A stretch of DNA of 64,000 nucleotides from Micromonospora echinofusca (GTDB taxonomy: Bacteria; Actinomycetota; Actinomycetes; Mycobacteriales; Micromonosporaceae), in assembly GCF_900091445.1 (NCBI RefSeq), contig NZ_LT607733.1:6103001-6167000 (forward strand), written 5' to 3'. The position numbers and the translations under genes were made by a program. The notes below the pieces were generated by a model. That model was not told where the DNA came from and searched no databases. It saw only the letters and a list, made by a program, of their open reading frames with translations. Shown piece after piece: positions 1 through 7,433 of this stretch (positions are counted from its first letter, which is position 1; each line of letters begins with the position of its first letter).

Positions 1-287
1 CCGCCCGCGAGGCGGCCTGGCGCGACGGCCGGTTCGACGAGTTCGTGGCGGCCGACGCGGCGCTGCACACCGCCGTGGTCGCGGCGGCGCACAACGGCAT
101 GCTCGCCGAGCTGTACGCCTCGGTCGGCACCGCGCTGCACAGCACGATCGCCCAGTCGATGGGCGGCGCGCTGGAGCCGGAGCGCTACGCCGACCACTCC
201 CGGCTGGTCGAGGCGATCCGGGCCGGCGATGCGGACCGGGCGGCGATCGAGGCCGGCGCTTTTCTGGAGCCCACGCCCGGGGCATAG
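1..287 (+). CDS. GntR-family regulator, FCD domain C-terminus (partial)
   Basis: This is the C-terminal part of a FadR-type transcription factor; the winged-helix DNA-binding half lies before the window. The open frame runs in from base 3 and stops at 285-287. It reads an all-helical FCD ligand-binding segment with the pattern FDEFVAADAALHTAVVAAAHN, where the His of LHTAV is normally part of the metal or effector site in FCD proteins. The last helix (DHSRLVEAIRAGDADRA) is also typical of the family. The tail is slightly shorter than usual. The effector cannot be read from this fragment. mscL follows in the same direction after a 39-base gap. Family assignment is fairly secure; the target genes are unknown. 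Confidence 0.75.
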   Translation, partial: AREAAWRDGRFDEFVAADAALHTAVVAAAHNGMLAELYASVGTALHSTIAQSMGGALEPERYADHSRLVEAIRAGDADRAAIEAGAFLEPTPGA

Positions 288-326
288 GTTGTGCCGGACG
301 AAAGACCGGACACCTCGGGAGTACGG

Positions 327-800
327 ATGTTCAAGGGCTTCAAAGAATTCATCATGCGCGGGAACGTCGTCGACCTGGCGGTCGGTGTCGTCATCGGCGC
401 CGCGTTCACGGGCGTGGTCACCCAGCTCACCAAGTCGTTCCTGGAACCGCTGATCCGGGTCTTCGTGCTGCTCATCACCGGCAGCGACAAGGGCCTGGCC
501 GGCACCGCGCCGATGTTCCGCGGCATCGCCTTCGACTGGATCGCGTTCGTCAACGCGCTGATCACGTTCCTGCTCACCGCGGCGGCGCTCTACTTCCTCG
601 TGGTGTTCCCGATGAACAAGCTGGCCGAGCGGCGCAAGCGGGGCGAGGAGCCGCCGCCGAAGGCGCCGAGCGAGGAGGTCAGGCTGCTCACCGAGATCCG
701 CGACGCCCTGGTCGCCGCCGGGCACACCACCCCCGGGCAGCAGCGCGGCGCGCTCGACGACGTGCTCGGCCGCCGGGAGGAACCGCCCACCCCGCGCTGA
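327..800 (+). CDS. mscL: Large-conductance mechanosensitive channel MscL
   Basis: MscL is a pentameric inner-membrane channel that opens under extreme membrane tension and releases solutes during hypo-osmotic shock. The 157-aa product begins MFKGFKEFIMRGNVVDLAVG, the amphipathic N-terminal helix and gate-lining first transmembrane helix (about residues 14-40). A second transmembrane helix lies near residues 70-98 (FDWIAFVNALITFLLTAAAL), and a charged cytoplasmic tail carries the usual E-I-R-D-A-L helix. I chose ATG 327 over an in-frame GTG at 291 because it matches the conserved N-terminus and has a GGGAG ribosome site a few bases upstream. A strong hairpin terminator follows. The identification is secure. 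Confidence 0.95.
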   Translation: MFKGFKEFIMRGNVVDLAVGVVIGAAFTGVVTQLTKSFLEPLIRVFVLLITGSDKGLAGTAPMFRGIAFDWIAFVNALITFLLTAAALYFLVVFPMNKLAERRKRGEEPPPKAPSEEVRLLTEIRDALVAAGHTTPGQQRGALDDVLGRREEPPTPR

Positions 801-817
801 ACCCGGCGCACGCACAT

Positions 818-854
818 CGGCCCCTGCGGGAATCCCGCAGGGGCCGCACATTTT
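818..854 (+). terminator. Rho-independent-type terminator after mscL
   Basis: A 13-bp perfect inverted repeat (CGGCCCCTGCGGG, loop AAT, then its complement) ends at 846 and is followed by a short T run at 851-854. It sits 18 bases after the mscL stop and before the next gene, as expected for a terminator. The T tract is short, as is common in high-GC actinomycetes. Confidence 0.75.
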
Positions 855-881
855 CGTACGTCTGTTCGATAGAGTCCCGCC

Positions 882-1130
882 ATGGAGCAGCGGAAGCACT
901 GGTGGAACGGGAAATGGGGCCGGCTGGCCCGGCGCGACGTCTTCCTCCGGGTGGACGGCGACCGGTGGCACGTCGAGCAGCGCGCCGGCGGCTCCGAGGG
1001 CGTCTCCCGCTTCTACGAGCACGGCACCGCCGACGAGGCCGAGGAGACGGTCCGAGCACTGCTCCAGGGCACCGACACGTGGCGCGAGCTCTCCCCCCGC
1101 CCGCCGAGCGCCTGGTCCCCGGAGTCCTGA
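882..1130 (+). CDS. Small conserved-looking hypothetical protein
   Basis: This is an 82-aa soluble protein starting MEQRKHWWNGKWGRLARRDV. The first half is rich in Trp and basic residues and reads like a small beta-sheet (VFLRVDGDRWHVEQRAGG). A helix follows with DEAEETVRALLQG. No catalytic motif, signal peptide or membrane segment is visible. The ATG lies 28 bases after the mscL terminator, so it is probably transcribed on its own. The composition and the strand-strand-helix order look like small actinobacterial proteins of unknown role. I do not assign a function. Confidence 0.6.
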   Translation: MEQRKHWWNGKWGRLARRDVFLRVDGDRWHVEQRAGGSEGVSRFYEHGTADEAEETVRALLQGTDTWRELSPRPPSAWSPES

Positions 1131-1144
1131 CCGGTACGCCACCA

Positions 1145-1197
1145 CGAGATCTTGGACAGTTGCCGTTCGGCCCGAGCGACAACTGTCCAAGATCTCG
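1145..1197. repeat. Intergenic 18-bp perfect inverted repeat
   Basis: The arm CGAGATCTTGGACAGTTG (1145-1162) is repeated as its exact complement at 1180-1197 around a 17-base loop. It lies between two co-directional genes. It could act as a terminator or as a dispersed intergenic palindrome of the kind seen in many Micromonosporaceae genomes. No T tract follows. The transcription role is uncertain. Confidence 0.7.
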
Positions 1198-1238
1198 ACG
1201 ATGGTTTAGCCGGAGCGGGGGCCGGGAACCGCGCCAGG

Positions 1239-1613
1239 ATGGAGCAGCAGGGCACCGAGCGGCAGACGACAGTTTCCCGGGTCACCACGGGCATGCGGGT
1301 GATCGACGTCGACGGCACCGAGTTCGGCACCGTCGACCTCGTCCAGCGGGGCGACCCGAACGCGGTGACCGTGCAGGGCCCCACCGCCGACCCGGGCAGC
1401 AGCCTCGACGAGCTGATCGAGTCGACGGCGGTCGAGGAGCCGGACGTGCCGGCCGACCTGGCGGCCCGCCTGCTGCACAGCGGCTACCTGAAGGTCTCCA
1501 CCGACCTGGCCCGCACCGGCGCCGTCTACGTGCTCGCCGAGCAGATCGCCGCCGTCGCCGACGGCCAGGTCCGCCTCGACGTCCCCGCCGGCGACCTGCC
1601 GCCGGAGGAGTGA
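1239..1613 (+). CDS. PRC-barrel-like small protein
   Basis: The reading frame is open from 1152, but that start lies inside the 18-bp inverted repeat, so I use ATG 1239 (MEQQGTERQTTVSRV). This gives 124 aa. The segment MRVIDVDGTEFGTVDLVQRG resembles the N-terminal strands of PRC-barrel or DUF2171-type domains (V-x-D-x-D-G-x-x-x-G-x-V). The C-terminal half contains DLAARLLHSGYLKV and AEQIAAVADGQVRLDVPA, matching the part of such proteins that ends in a surface-exposed barrel strand. No transmembrane helix is visible. Proteins of this type are usually stress-associated or of unknown role in actinobacteria, so the function is unassigned. Confidence 0.6.
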   Translation: MEQQGTERQTTVSRVTTGMRVIDVDGTEFGTVDLVQRGDPNAVTVQGPTADPGSSLDELIESTAVEEPDVPADLAARLLHSGYLKVSTDLARTGAVYVLAEQIAAVADGQVRLDVPAGDLPPEE

Positions 1614-1682
1614 CGCGCCACTCCGACCGCCGACGCGCCACTCCGACCGCCACAGCCGCACGCCATCGCGGCCGGCGGACGC

Positions 1683-2960
1683 TCAGTCGCCGTCGGCCCG
1701 GCCACCGCTTGGCGACGAGGCGACCGCGACGGAGTCCGGCCCGGGTGACGCCGGCCGTGGCGGCGCGGTCGCGGGTTCGGATGGTGGTTCCGGCGCGGTT
1801 GGCCCGTCGGAGCGCCGGCGGAAGAGCAGGAGCATCACCCCGCCGGCGACCAGGCCCCAGAACGCGCCACCCACGCCGAGCAGGGCCACCCCGGAGGCGG
1901 TCACCACGAAGGTGACCACCGCGGCCTCGCGGGCCGCCGGCTCCGCCAGCGCGGAGGTGAGCGCGGTGGCCAGCGCGCCGAGCAGCGCCAGCCCGGCGAC
2001 CGCCTCGATCAGCACCGGCGGGGCGAGCGCCACCAGCGCGGTGGCCGCCCCGGCGCCCAGCCCCAGCAGGGCCAGCCCGATCCCGGCGGTGACCGAGGCG
2101 ATCCAGCGACGGTCGGGGTCCGGGTGGGCGTCCGGGCCGGCGGCCAGGGCGGCGGTGATCGCGGCGAGGTTGACCGCGTGCCCACCGGCGGGCGCGGCGA
2201 CCACGGTGGTCAGCCCCGTGGCGCGCAGCGCGGCGCCGAAGGGTGGACGGTAGCCGTAGCCGACCAGCACCGCCATTCCCGGTACGTTCTGTGCGGCCAT
2301 GGTGACCAGGAAGAGCGGCAGCGCGAGGCCGACCATCGCGGAGACGTTCCAGGCCGGGGCGGTCAGCTCGACCACGGGCAGTAGCCGCGCGCCGCCGAGC
2401 CCGGAGACCGGGGTGGTCAGCGCGATCGCCGCCACCGCGACGACCAGCGCGCCGGGCACCGCCCAGCGGCGGGCGAACCGGTGCAGCAGCAGCCAGGCCA
2501 GCACCACTGGGACGGCCAGCCGGGGCACCTCGACCAGCGCGCGGACGGGGGCGGTGCACAGCGGCAACAGGACCCCGGCGAGCATCGCGCCGGCGATCGG
2601 CCGGGGGATCGCCGCGACGGCCCGCCCGAGCGCGGGGAACAGCCCGGCGGCCACGATCAGCGCGCCCGAGACGAGGAACGCCCCGACGGCGACGGGCCAC
2701 CCGCCGGGCATCGCACCGGTGGCGACCAGCAGCGCCGCGCCCGGGGTGGACCAGGCCACGCTCATCGGGATCCGGTGCCGCAGGCCCAGCCACACGGCGG
2801 AGAGCCCGGAGGCCACGCACACCGCCAGCAGCCCGGAGGCGGCCTGCGCGTCCGAGGCGCCGACGGCCCGCAGGCCGGCCAGCACCACCGTGAACGAGCT
2901 GGCGAACCCGACCAGCGCGGTCACCACGCCCGCCAGCACCGGTTGCGACCGTCCCGCCAT
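1683..2960 (-). CDS. benE: BenE-family benzoate/H+ symporter-like transporter
   Basis: This 425-aa membrane protein has about twelve hydrophobic helices. BenE-family proteins import benzoate or related aromatic acids with protons. Family-like features are the early WLGLRHRIPMSVAWSTPGAA segment, the LPLFLVTMAAQNVPGMAVL segment and APAGGHAVNLAAITAAL. The start is ATG 2960 because a GGGGGAG ribosome site lies just upstream; upstream coding in the longer frame is low-complexity. The C-terminus is a Pro/Ser/Ala-rich cytoplasmic tail. It is transcribed divergently from an XRE-cupin regulator with a palindrome between them, so that protein probably controls it. The true substrate is not proven by sequence. 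Confidence 0.85.
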   Translation of the reverse strand: MAGRSQPVLAGVVTALVGFASSFTVVLAGLRAVGASDAQAASGLLAVCVASGLSAVWLGLRHRIPMSVAWSTPGAALLVATGAMPGGWPVAVGAFLVSGALIVAAGLFPALGRAVAAIPRPIAGAMLAGVLLPLCTAPVRALVEVPRLAVPVVLAWLLLHRFARRWAVPGALVVAVAAIALTTPVSGLGGARLLPVVELTAPAWNVSAMVGLALPLFLVTMAAQNVPGMAVLVGYGYRPPFGAALRATGLTTVVAAPAGGHAVNLAAITAALAAGPDAHPDPDRRWIASVTAGIGLALLGLGAGAATALVALAPPVLIEAVAGLALLGALATALTSALAEPAAREAAVVTFVVTASGVALLGVGGAFWGLVAGGVMLLLFRRRSDGPTAPEPPSEPATAPPRPASPGPDSVAVASSPSGGRADGD

Positions 2961-2975
2961 CCCACTCCCCCGACC

Positions 2976-2991
2976 GTTCCGTTTACGGAAC
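2976..2991. promoter_or_regulatory. Palindromic operator between benE and its XRE-cupin regulator
   Basis: GTTCCGTTTACGGAAC is a 7-bp perfect inverted repeat with a 2-base centre. It sits in the 55-base divergent spacer, just upstream of the benE ribosome site. Small XRE-cupin regulators commonly bind short palindromes of this sort next to their own gene, so this is the likely operator for both genes. Confidence 0.7.
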
Positions 2992-3015
2992 AAGAACCTG
3001 TAGCACCATAGCGGG

Positions 3016-3576
3016 GTGCCGCAGACGTCACCAGTCCACCGATCGGCCCCCGATCCGGGCGCCGAGGCCGTCGGTCGCCGGGTACGCGCCCTGCGCGAGG
3101 AGCGCGGGATGTCGCTGTCCGCCCTCGCCCGGCTCGCCGGGGTGGGCAAGGCGACCCTCTCCGGCCTGGAGAACGGCACCCGCAACCCGACCCTGGAGAC
3201 GCTCTACGCGATCACCGCGCAGCTCGGCGTACCGCTGACGGCCGTGCTCTCCGGCCCGGCGGCCGGGCCGGTCGTACGCGGCGCCGCCGTCAGCGCCATC
3301 CTGCTGGAGGTCTTCGAGGACGGCGACGCCACCTACGAGCTGTACCGGATGCTGGTCGCGCCCGGCCCCGAGCAGCTCTCCCCCGCGCACCAGCGGGGCG
3401 TCACCGAGCACGTCACCGTCTTCTCGGGCGTGCTGCGCGCCGGCCCGGTCGACGCGCCGCTGACCGCCGCCGCCGGCGGGCACCTGCGCTGGACCTCGGA
3501 CGTGCCACACGTGTACGCGGCCGTCGGCGACGAGGAGGTCGCCGCCAGCCTCCTGCTCCGCTACCCCCGCCCCTGA
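3016..3576 (+). CDS. XRE-family regulator with C-terminal cupin domain
   Basis: This 186-aa regulator has an N-terminal helix-turn-helix (about residues 18-75) with VRALREERGMSLSALARLAG, GKATLSGLENGTRNPTLETL and LGVPLTAVL. The C-terminal half reads as a beta-barrel cupin (about 110-183) containing HVTVFSGVLRAGPVDAPL and the helix-free strand end VAASLLLRYPRP. Such proteins sense a small ligand through the cupin and usually repress an adjacent transporter. It starts at GTG 3016, divergently from benE, and the shared spacer contains a perfect palindrome. The likely job is control of benE and of itself. The ligand is unknown. Confidence 0.85.
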   Translation: MPQTSPVHRSAPDPGAEAVGRRVRALREERGMSLSALARLAGVGKATLSGLENGTRNPTLETLYAITAQLGVPLTAVLSGPAAGPVVRGAAVSAILLEVFEDGDATYELYRMLVAPGPEQLSPAHQRGVTEHVTVFSGVLRAGPVDAPLTAAAGGHLRWTSDVPHVYAAVGDEEVAASLLLRYPRP

Positions 3577-3622
3577 GCACCCGTCGGCGACGCGGGCCGC
3601 GCCGGCCCGGCCGGGCGTCGGC

Positions 3623-4660
3623 TCAGCCGTCGACCGGCGTCGGCACCGGCAGCCGCCGCTGCACCGCCCAGATCGCCGCCTCGGTACGCGACGCGGACCC
3701 GGTCTTGCGCAGCAGGTTCGACACGTGCACGGTGACGGTCCGCACCGAGATGCCGAGGGCCCGCGCCACCTGCTTGTTGGACATCCCGGCGACCAGGCAG
3801 CCCAGCACCTCGATCTCCCGCCCGGTCAGCTCGGCGTCGACCGGGTCGGCGGGCCGCTGCGGCGCCGCCCTCGGCACTCGCGGGGCGGGCGGCGGCCGGA
3901 GCAGGGCCTCGGGTCCCCGGGCGGCGTGGGCGGCGAGCAGCTCGGTGAGCGCGTACGGGTTGCCGCCGGTGCGCTGCCAGACGGCGCGCACCAGCCGGCC
4001 GGACGGGCGCGGGTCCGCGTACACCTGGGTCAGCACCTCGGCGACCTCGGCCGGCAGCAGCGGTCCGAGGTGTTGGCGGACGGCGCCCCGGACGCCGCAG
4101 AGCCGGGCCAGGGCGCGGACCGCGAGGTCCGGCGCGACGGCGTCCTCGGCGGGCCGGCTCGCCACCACCAGCAGCGCCGGCAGGTCGGCGGCGGTCGCCA
4201 GCTCGCCCACGAGGTTCAGGCTGGCCGGGTCGAGGGCGTGCAGGTCCTCCACCACCAGTACGGCGGGGCCGGCGCCGACGAGCAGCCGGACGACCCGCAC
4301 CGCGAGCCGGAGCAGGGTGCCCGGCGCGTAGCGCTCGCGCGGCGCGGTGGGCTGCTGGGCGAGCCAGGCCAGCGCGTCGGGCGGCAGGTCGAGCCGGCTC
4401 GTGTCGCGGCCCGTGAGGACGGCGGCCAGCCAGTCGTACGGCGCGGGGCTGTGCACGCGCGCGGCGCCGGAGAGCACCACCGCCGGTCGGGGGGCGAACG
4501 CGTCCAGGGCGGCCGCGACCAGCAGGGACTTGCCCACCCCGGCCTCGCCGGTGAGCACCGCGACGGCCGGCGTGGGGCGCCGGGAATCGACCACGGTGGA
4601 CCACGCCCGGTCGAGCTCGGCCAGCTCACCGGCGCGCCCGACCATGGACACCGGCATCAT
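3623..4660 (-). CDS. LuxR-family regulator with AAA-type ATPase domain
   Basis: This 345-aa protein starts with an ATPase domain carrying Walker A (VLTGEAGVGKSLLVAAAL, about residues 36-53) and a Walker B-like VLVVEDLHALD (about 136-146). It ends in a GerE-type helix-turn-helix (about 278-335) with LTGREIEVLGCLVAGMSNKQ and ISVRTVTVHVSNLLRKTG. This resembles the LAL regulators but is only about one third of their length; the long TPR region is missing. The start could be either of the adjacent ATGs at 4660 and 4657. It faces the divergent phosphatase gene. Its targets are unknown. Confidence 0.8.
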   Translation of the reverse strand: MMPVSMVGRAGELAELDRAWSTVVDSRRPTPAVAVLTGEAGVGKSLLVAAALDAFAPRPAVVLSGAARVHSPAPYDWLAAVLTGRDTSRLDLPPDALAWLAQQPTAPRERYAPGTLLRLAVRVVRLLVGAGPAVLVVEDLHALDPASLNLVGELATAADLPALLVVASRPAEDAVAPDLAVRALARLCGVRGAVRQHLGPLLPAEVAEVLTQVYADPRPSGRLVRAVWQRTGGNPYALTELLAAHAARGPEALLRPPPAPRVPRAAPQRPADPVDAELTGREIEVLGCLVAGMSNKQVARALGISVRTVTVHVSNLLRKTGSASRTEAAIWAVQRRLPVPTPVDG

Positions 4661-4723
4661 TCCCCAACCCTACGCAGTAGTGCGTAGAGACGGCGGCAGG
4701 GTGTTCTTGGCAAGCTTGACCCC

Positions 4724-5443
4724 ATGACGCTGATCCTCCGCTCGGCCATCCTCAACGACATCGGCCTGGTCCGCACCAACAACGAGGACTCGGCCCTCGC
4801 CGGCGACCGCCTCGTCGCGGTCGCGGACGGCATGGGTGGCCTGCCCGCGGGCGAGGTGGCGAGCGAGATCGTCATCCGCATCCTGGACGAGCTGAGCCCG
4901 CCCACCACCCCCGACGAGGCGGCCGGAGCCCTGCGGGCCGTGGTGAGCACCGCGAACCGGCGCATCCACGCCGCCATCACGGTCGACCCGGCGCGCGACG
5001 GCATGGGTACGACGCTGACCGCCGCCCTGCTCGCCGGGGACGCGCTGGTGCTGGCCCAGGTGGGCGACTCCCGCTGCTACCTGCTGCGCGACGGGGAGCT
5101 GACCCAGCTCACCCGGGACGACACCTTCGTCCAGGCGCTGGTCGACCAGGGGGCGCTCTCGCCCGAGCAGGCGCGGCACCACCCGCAGCGGTCCCTGGTG
5201 ACCCGGGCGGTGCAGGGCTCGGACACGCCCCCGGCGATCGGGGTGCTCACGGTGGTGGCCGGCGACCGGCTGCTGCTGTGCAGCGACGGGCTCTCCGACT
5301 ACGTCGAGGACGGCACGATCGCCGCCGCGCTGAGCACGTACGGCGACCGGCACCAGTGCGGCGAGCAGCTCGTCAAGCTCGCCCACCAGGCCGGCGCGCC
5401 GGACAACGTGACCGTCGTGGTCTCGGACGTCGTCGCCGTCTGA
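4724..5443 (+). CDS. PP2C-family serine/threonine phosphatase
   Basis: The 239-aa product has the metal-binding motifs of bacterial PPM/PP2C phosphatases: RTNNEDSALAGDRLVAVADG with ADGMGG (about residues 32-37), GMGTTLTAAL, VGDSRCYLLRDGEL, TRDDTFVQALVDQG, LLLCSDGLSDYVED and the closing APDNVTVVV. All metal-coordinating Asp positions appear present. These enzymes dephosphorylate Ser/Thr kinases and FHA proteins in actinobacteria. There is no membrane segment, so it is cytoplasmic. No partner kinase is next to it. The start ATG 4724 is supported by the compact N-terminus typical of the family. Confidence 0.9.
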   Translation: MTLILRSAILNDIGLVRTNNEDSALAGDRLVAVADGMGGLPAGEVASEIVIRILDELSPPTTPDEAAGALRAVVSTANRRIHAAITVDPARDGMGTTLTAALLAGDALVLAQVGDSRCYLLRDGELTQLTRDDTFVQALVDQGALSPEQARHHPQRSLVTRAVQGSDTPPAIGVLTVVAGDRLLLCSDGLSDYVEDGTIAAALSTYGDRHQCGEQLVKLAHQAGAPDNVTVVVSDVVAV

Positions 5444-5477
5444 GCGCGTCCGGGCTCCCGTCGCGGTCGGCCGCCGG

Positions 5478-5506
5478 CAGCTAGGTAGTTGTGCCAGCTA
5501 GGTAGT
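5478..5506. promoter_or_regulatory. Direct repeat upstream of the PadR-ABC operon
   Basis: The 12-mer CAGCTAGGTAGT occurs twice, at 5478-5489 and 5495-5506, with a 17-bp period, ending 17 bases before the padR start. PadR-type repressors usually bind near their own promoter, so this is a candidate autoregulatory site. The AT-richer TAGGTAGT could also serve as part of the promoter. Confidence 0.55.
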
Positions 5507-5523
5507 GCCGCTATGTTCCTCGG

Positions 5524-5862
5524 GTGGATTCCGACCGGCGCGGGCAGTGGCTGCGCGGGGTGCTCGACCTCTGCGTCCTGGCCCTGCTTCGCGAGGGCGA
5601 GTCCTACGGCTACCAGCTCGCCCAGTCGCTGGAGGCCGCCGGCATCGGGCCGATCCAGGGCGGCACGCTCTATCCGGTGCTGCTGCGCCTGCAACGCACC
5701 GGCCTGGTCACCGCCGACTGGCGGGAGGGCGCGTCCGGTCCGGCCCGCAAGTACTACCGGCTCACCGACAGCGGGCGGGCGACCCTACGCCAGGGCGGCA
5801 GCGCCTGGCTCGCGTTCGTCGCCCCGGTGACCGGCCTCGTCACGAAGGGGGTCGACGGATGA
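5524..5862 (+). CDS. PadR-family transcriptional regulator
   Basis: This 112-aa winged-helix protein has the PadR pattern: LDLCVLALLREGESYGYQLA, then GTLYPVLLRLQRTGLVTADW and GPARKYYRLTDSGRATL. It starts with GTG 5524, which gives the standard N-terminus. Its last codon overlaps the ATG of the ABC ATPase by four bases (ATGA at 5859-5862), so the two are translationally coupled. PadR proteins coupled to ABC-2 type transporters usually repress the operon and are released by a drug or membrane stress signal. Autoregulation through the tandem repeat just upstream is likely. Confidence 0.9.
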   Translation: MDSDRRGQWLRGVLDLCVLALLREGESYGYQLAQSLEAAGIGPIQGGTLYPVLLRLQRTGLVTADWREGASGPARKYYRLTDSGRATLRQGGSAWLAFVAPVTGLVTKGVDG

Positions 5863-6677
5863 ACGCCGACGAGTGGCTGCGGGCGTTCGCGGCCGAGCTG
5901 AACCGGCGCCGGGTCCGGGCGGACGCCGCCCGGCACGTGGTCGCCGAGGCCGCCGCGCACCTGCGCGACGGCGGGGGCGACCCGTGGGCCGTCTTCGGCC
6001 GGCCGCAGGACTACGCCGCCGCGATCGTCGAGACCATCGGCACCTCGCCCGCTGCGCGCCCCGGACCGGTCCGGCTGGACGCGCGGGGCATCACCAAGCG
6101 GTACGGGCGACGCACGGTCCTGCGCGACGCGTCCCTGGCCGTCCGGGCCGGTCAGATCGCCGCCGTGATCGGGGCGAACGGCTGCGGCAAGAGCACCTTC
6201 CTGCGCGTCTGCGCCGGGCTGGTCTCCCCCGACGCCGGGGACGTGACCGTCTCCGGCCGGGTCGGCTACTGCCCCCAGCAGGGCGGCACCGCCGACTTCC
6301 TGCTGCCCGACGAGCACTTCGTGCTGATCGGCGCCGGCCGGGGCGTGGCCCGGGGACTGGCCCGCCGTGCCGGTCGGGCGGCGGCCCGCCACCTCGGCTG
6401 GGAGGCCGACGGCGACGTCCTCGCCCGCAACCTCTCCGGCGGCACCCGGCAGAAGCTGAACCTGACCATGTCCACCCTCAGCGAGCCGGACGTGCTGCTG
6501 CTCGACGAGCCCTACCAGGGCTTCGACCAGGGCACGTACGTCAACTTCTGGGACCAGCTCGCCCGGCTGCGCGACGAGGGACGGGCGATCGTCGTGGTGA
6601 CCCACCTGCTCAACCAACTCGACCGGGTCGACCTGGTGCTCGACCTGACCCCGGCCACCCAGGGAGGGCGTGCGTGA
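5859..6677 (+). CDS. ABC transporter ATP-binding protein with N-terminal HAAS-like segment
   Basis: The 272-aa product has two parts. Residues 1-65 form a small helical domain (WLRAFAAELNRRRVRADAAR, then DPWAVFGRPQDYA) like the HAAS or DUF1700 membrane-associated helices normally found in separate proteins after PadR. Residues 70-270 are an ABC ATPase with Walker A GANGCGKST, signature LSGGTRQKL, Walker B VLLLDEPYQGFD and H-loop THL. It is coupled to padR upstream and to the permease downstream, each by four-base overlaps. The start is ATG 5859. It powers export of an unknown compound. Confidence 0.88.
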   Translation: MNADEWLRAFAAELNRRRVRADAARHVVAEAAAHLRDGGGDPWAVFGRPQDYAAAIVETIGTSPAARPGPVRLDARGITKRYGRRTVLRDASLAVRAGQIAAVIGANGCGKSTFLRVCAGLVSPDAGDVTVSGRVGYCPQQGGTADFLLPDEHFVLIGAGRGVARGLARRAGRAAARHLGWEADGDVLARNLSGGTRQKLNLTMSTLSEPDVLLLDEPYQGFDQGTYVNFWDQLARLRDEGRAIVVVTHLLNQLDRVDLVLDLTPATQGGRA

Positions 6678-7366
6678 ACCGGCTCGTCACCGTCGCCGAG
6701 ATGACCCTGCGGGAGCTGCTGCGCCGTCGGGGCGTGCTCCTGCTGCTGCTGTTGATGCCGCTGGCGTTCTGGCTGATCCGGCGGGACTCGCACGTCGGGC
6801 AGTCCGTACGCTCGCTGCTGCTCGGCATCAGCTGGGCCGTCAGCACCGCCGCCCTCTTCGCCACCGGCGCGGCCCGCGAACTGGAGCCCCGGCTGCGGCT
6901 GGCCGGCTACCGCCCGCACGACCTCTACCTCGGCCGGATGCTCGGCCTGTGGGCGACCGGGCTCATCCTGTCCGTGCCGTTCTTCGTGCTCACCGTCGTC
7001 GACGCGCCCGAGCTGCGGCACGGCGGGGTGGCGGTGGCGATGCTCTGCTGCGTGGGCGTGGCCGCGCCGTTCGGGATGCTGATCGGCGCCCTGCTCCCCC
7101 GCGAGCTGGAGGGGACGCTGCTGCTGCTCACCGTGGTGGCGGTGCAGATGCTGATCGACCCGGCCGGCACCGGCGCGAAGCTGACCCCGTTCTGGTCCAG
7201 CCGGGAGATCGCCACCTGGGCCGTGGACCACACCGACTCCGGCTACCTGACGCGGGGGTCGCTGCACGGGCTGGCCGTCACCGCGCTGCTGATCGGCACC
7301 GTGGCGACCGTGTTCAGCGTCCGGCTGCGCCGCCGCCGGCACCTTCGACACCTGCCGATCGGCTGA
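6674..7366 (+). CDS. ABC-2 type transporter permease
   Basis: This 230-aa protein starts at GTG 6674, overlapping the ATPase stop. It has about six hydrophobic segments, beginning with GVLLLLLLMPLAFWL after a basic N-terminus that continues with SLLLGISWAVSTAALFATG and GLWATGLILSVPFFVLTVV. The overall topology is that of ABC-2 export permeases. With padR and the ATPase it forms a three-gene operon. The substrate is not evident. The sequence ends in a run of Arg residues (RLRRRRHLRH), as expected for a cytoplasmic C-terminus. Confidence 0.85.
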   Translation: MNRLVTVAEMTLRELLRRRGVLLLLLLMPLAFWLIRRDSHVGQSVRSLLLGISWAVSTAALFATGAARELEPRLRLAGYRPHDLYLGRMLGLWATGLILSVPFFVLTVVDAPELRHGGVAVAMLCCVGVAAPFGMLIGALLPRELEGTLLLLTVVAVQMLIDPAGTGAKLTPFWSSREIATWAVDHTDSGYLTRGSLHGLAVTALLIGTVATVFSVRLRRRRHLRHLPIG

Positions 7367-7433
7367 CCGTCCGCCGGTCCGGTCACCGGCGATTGCGGTT
7401 GCGGCGACCGCCGGGCCGGGATGGGATGGGCGG

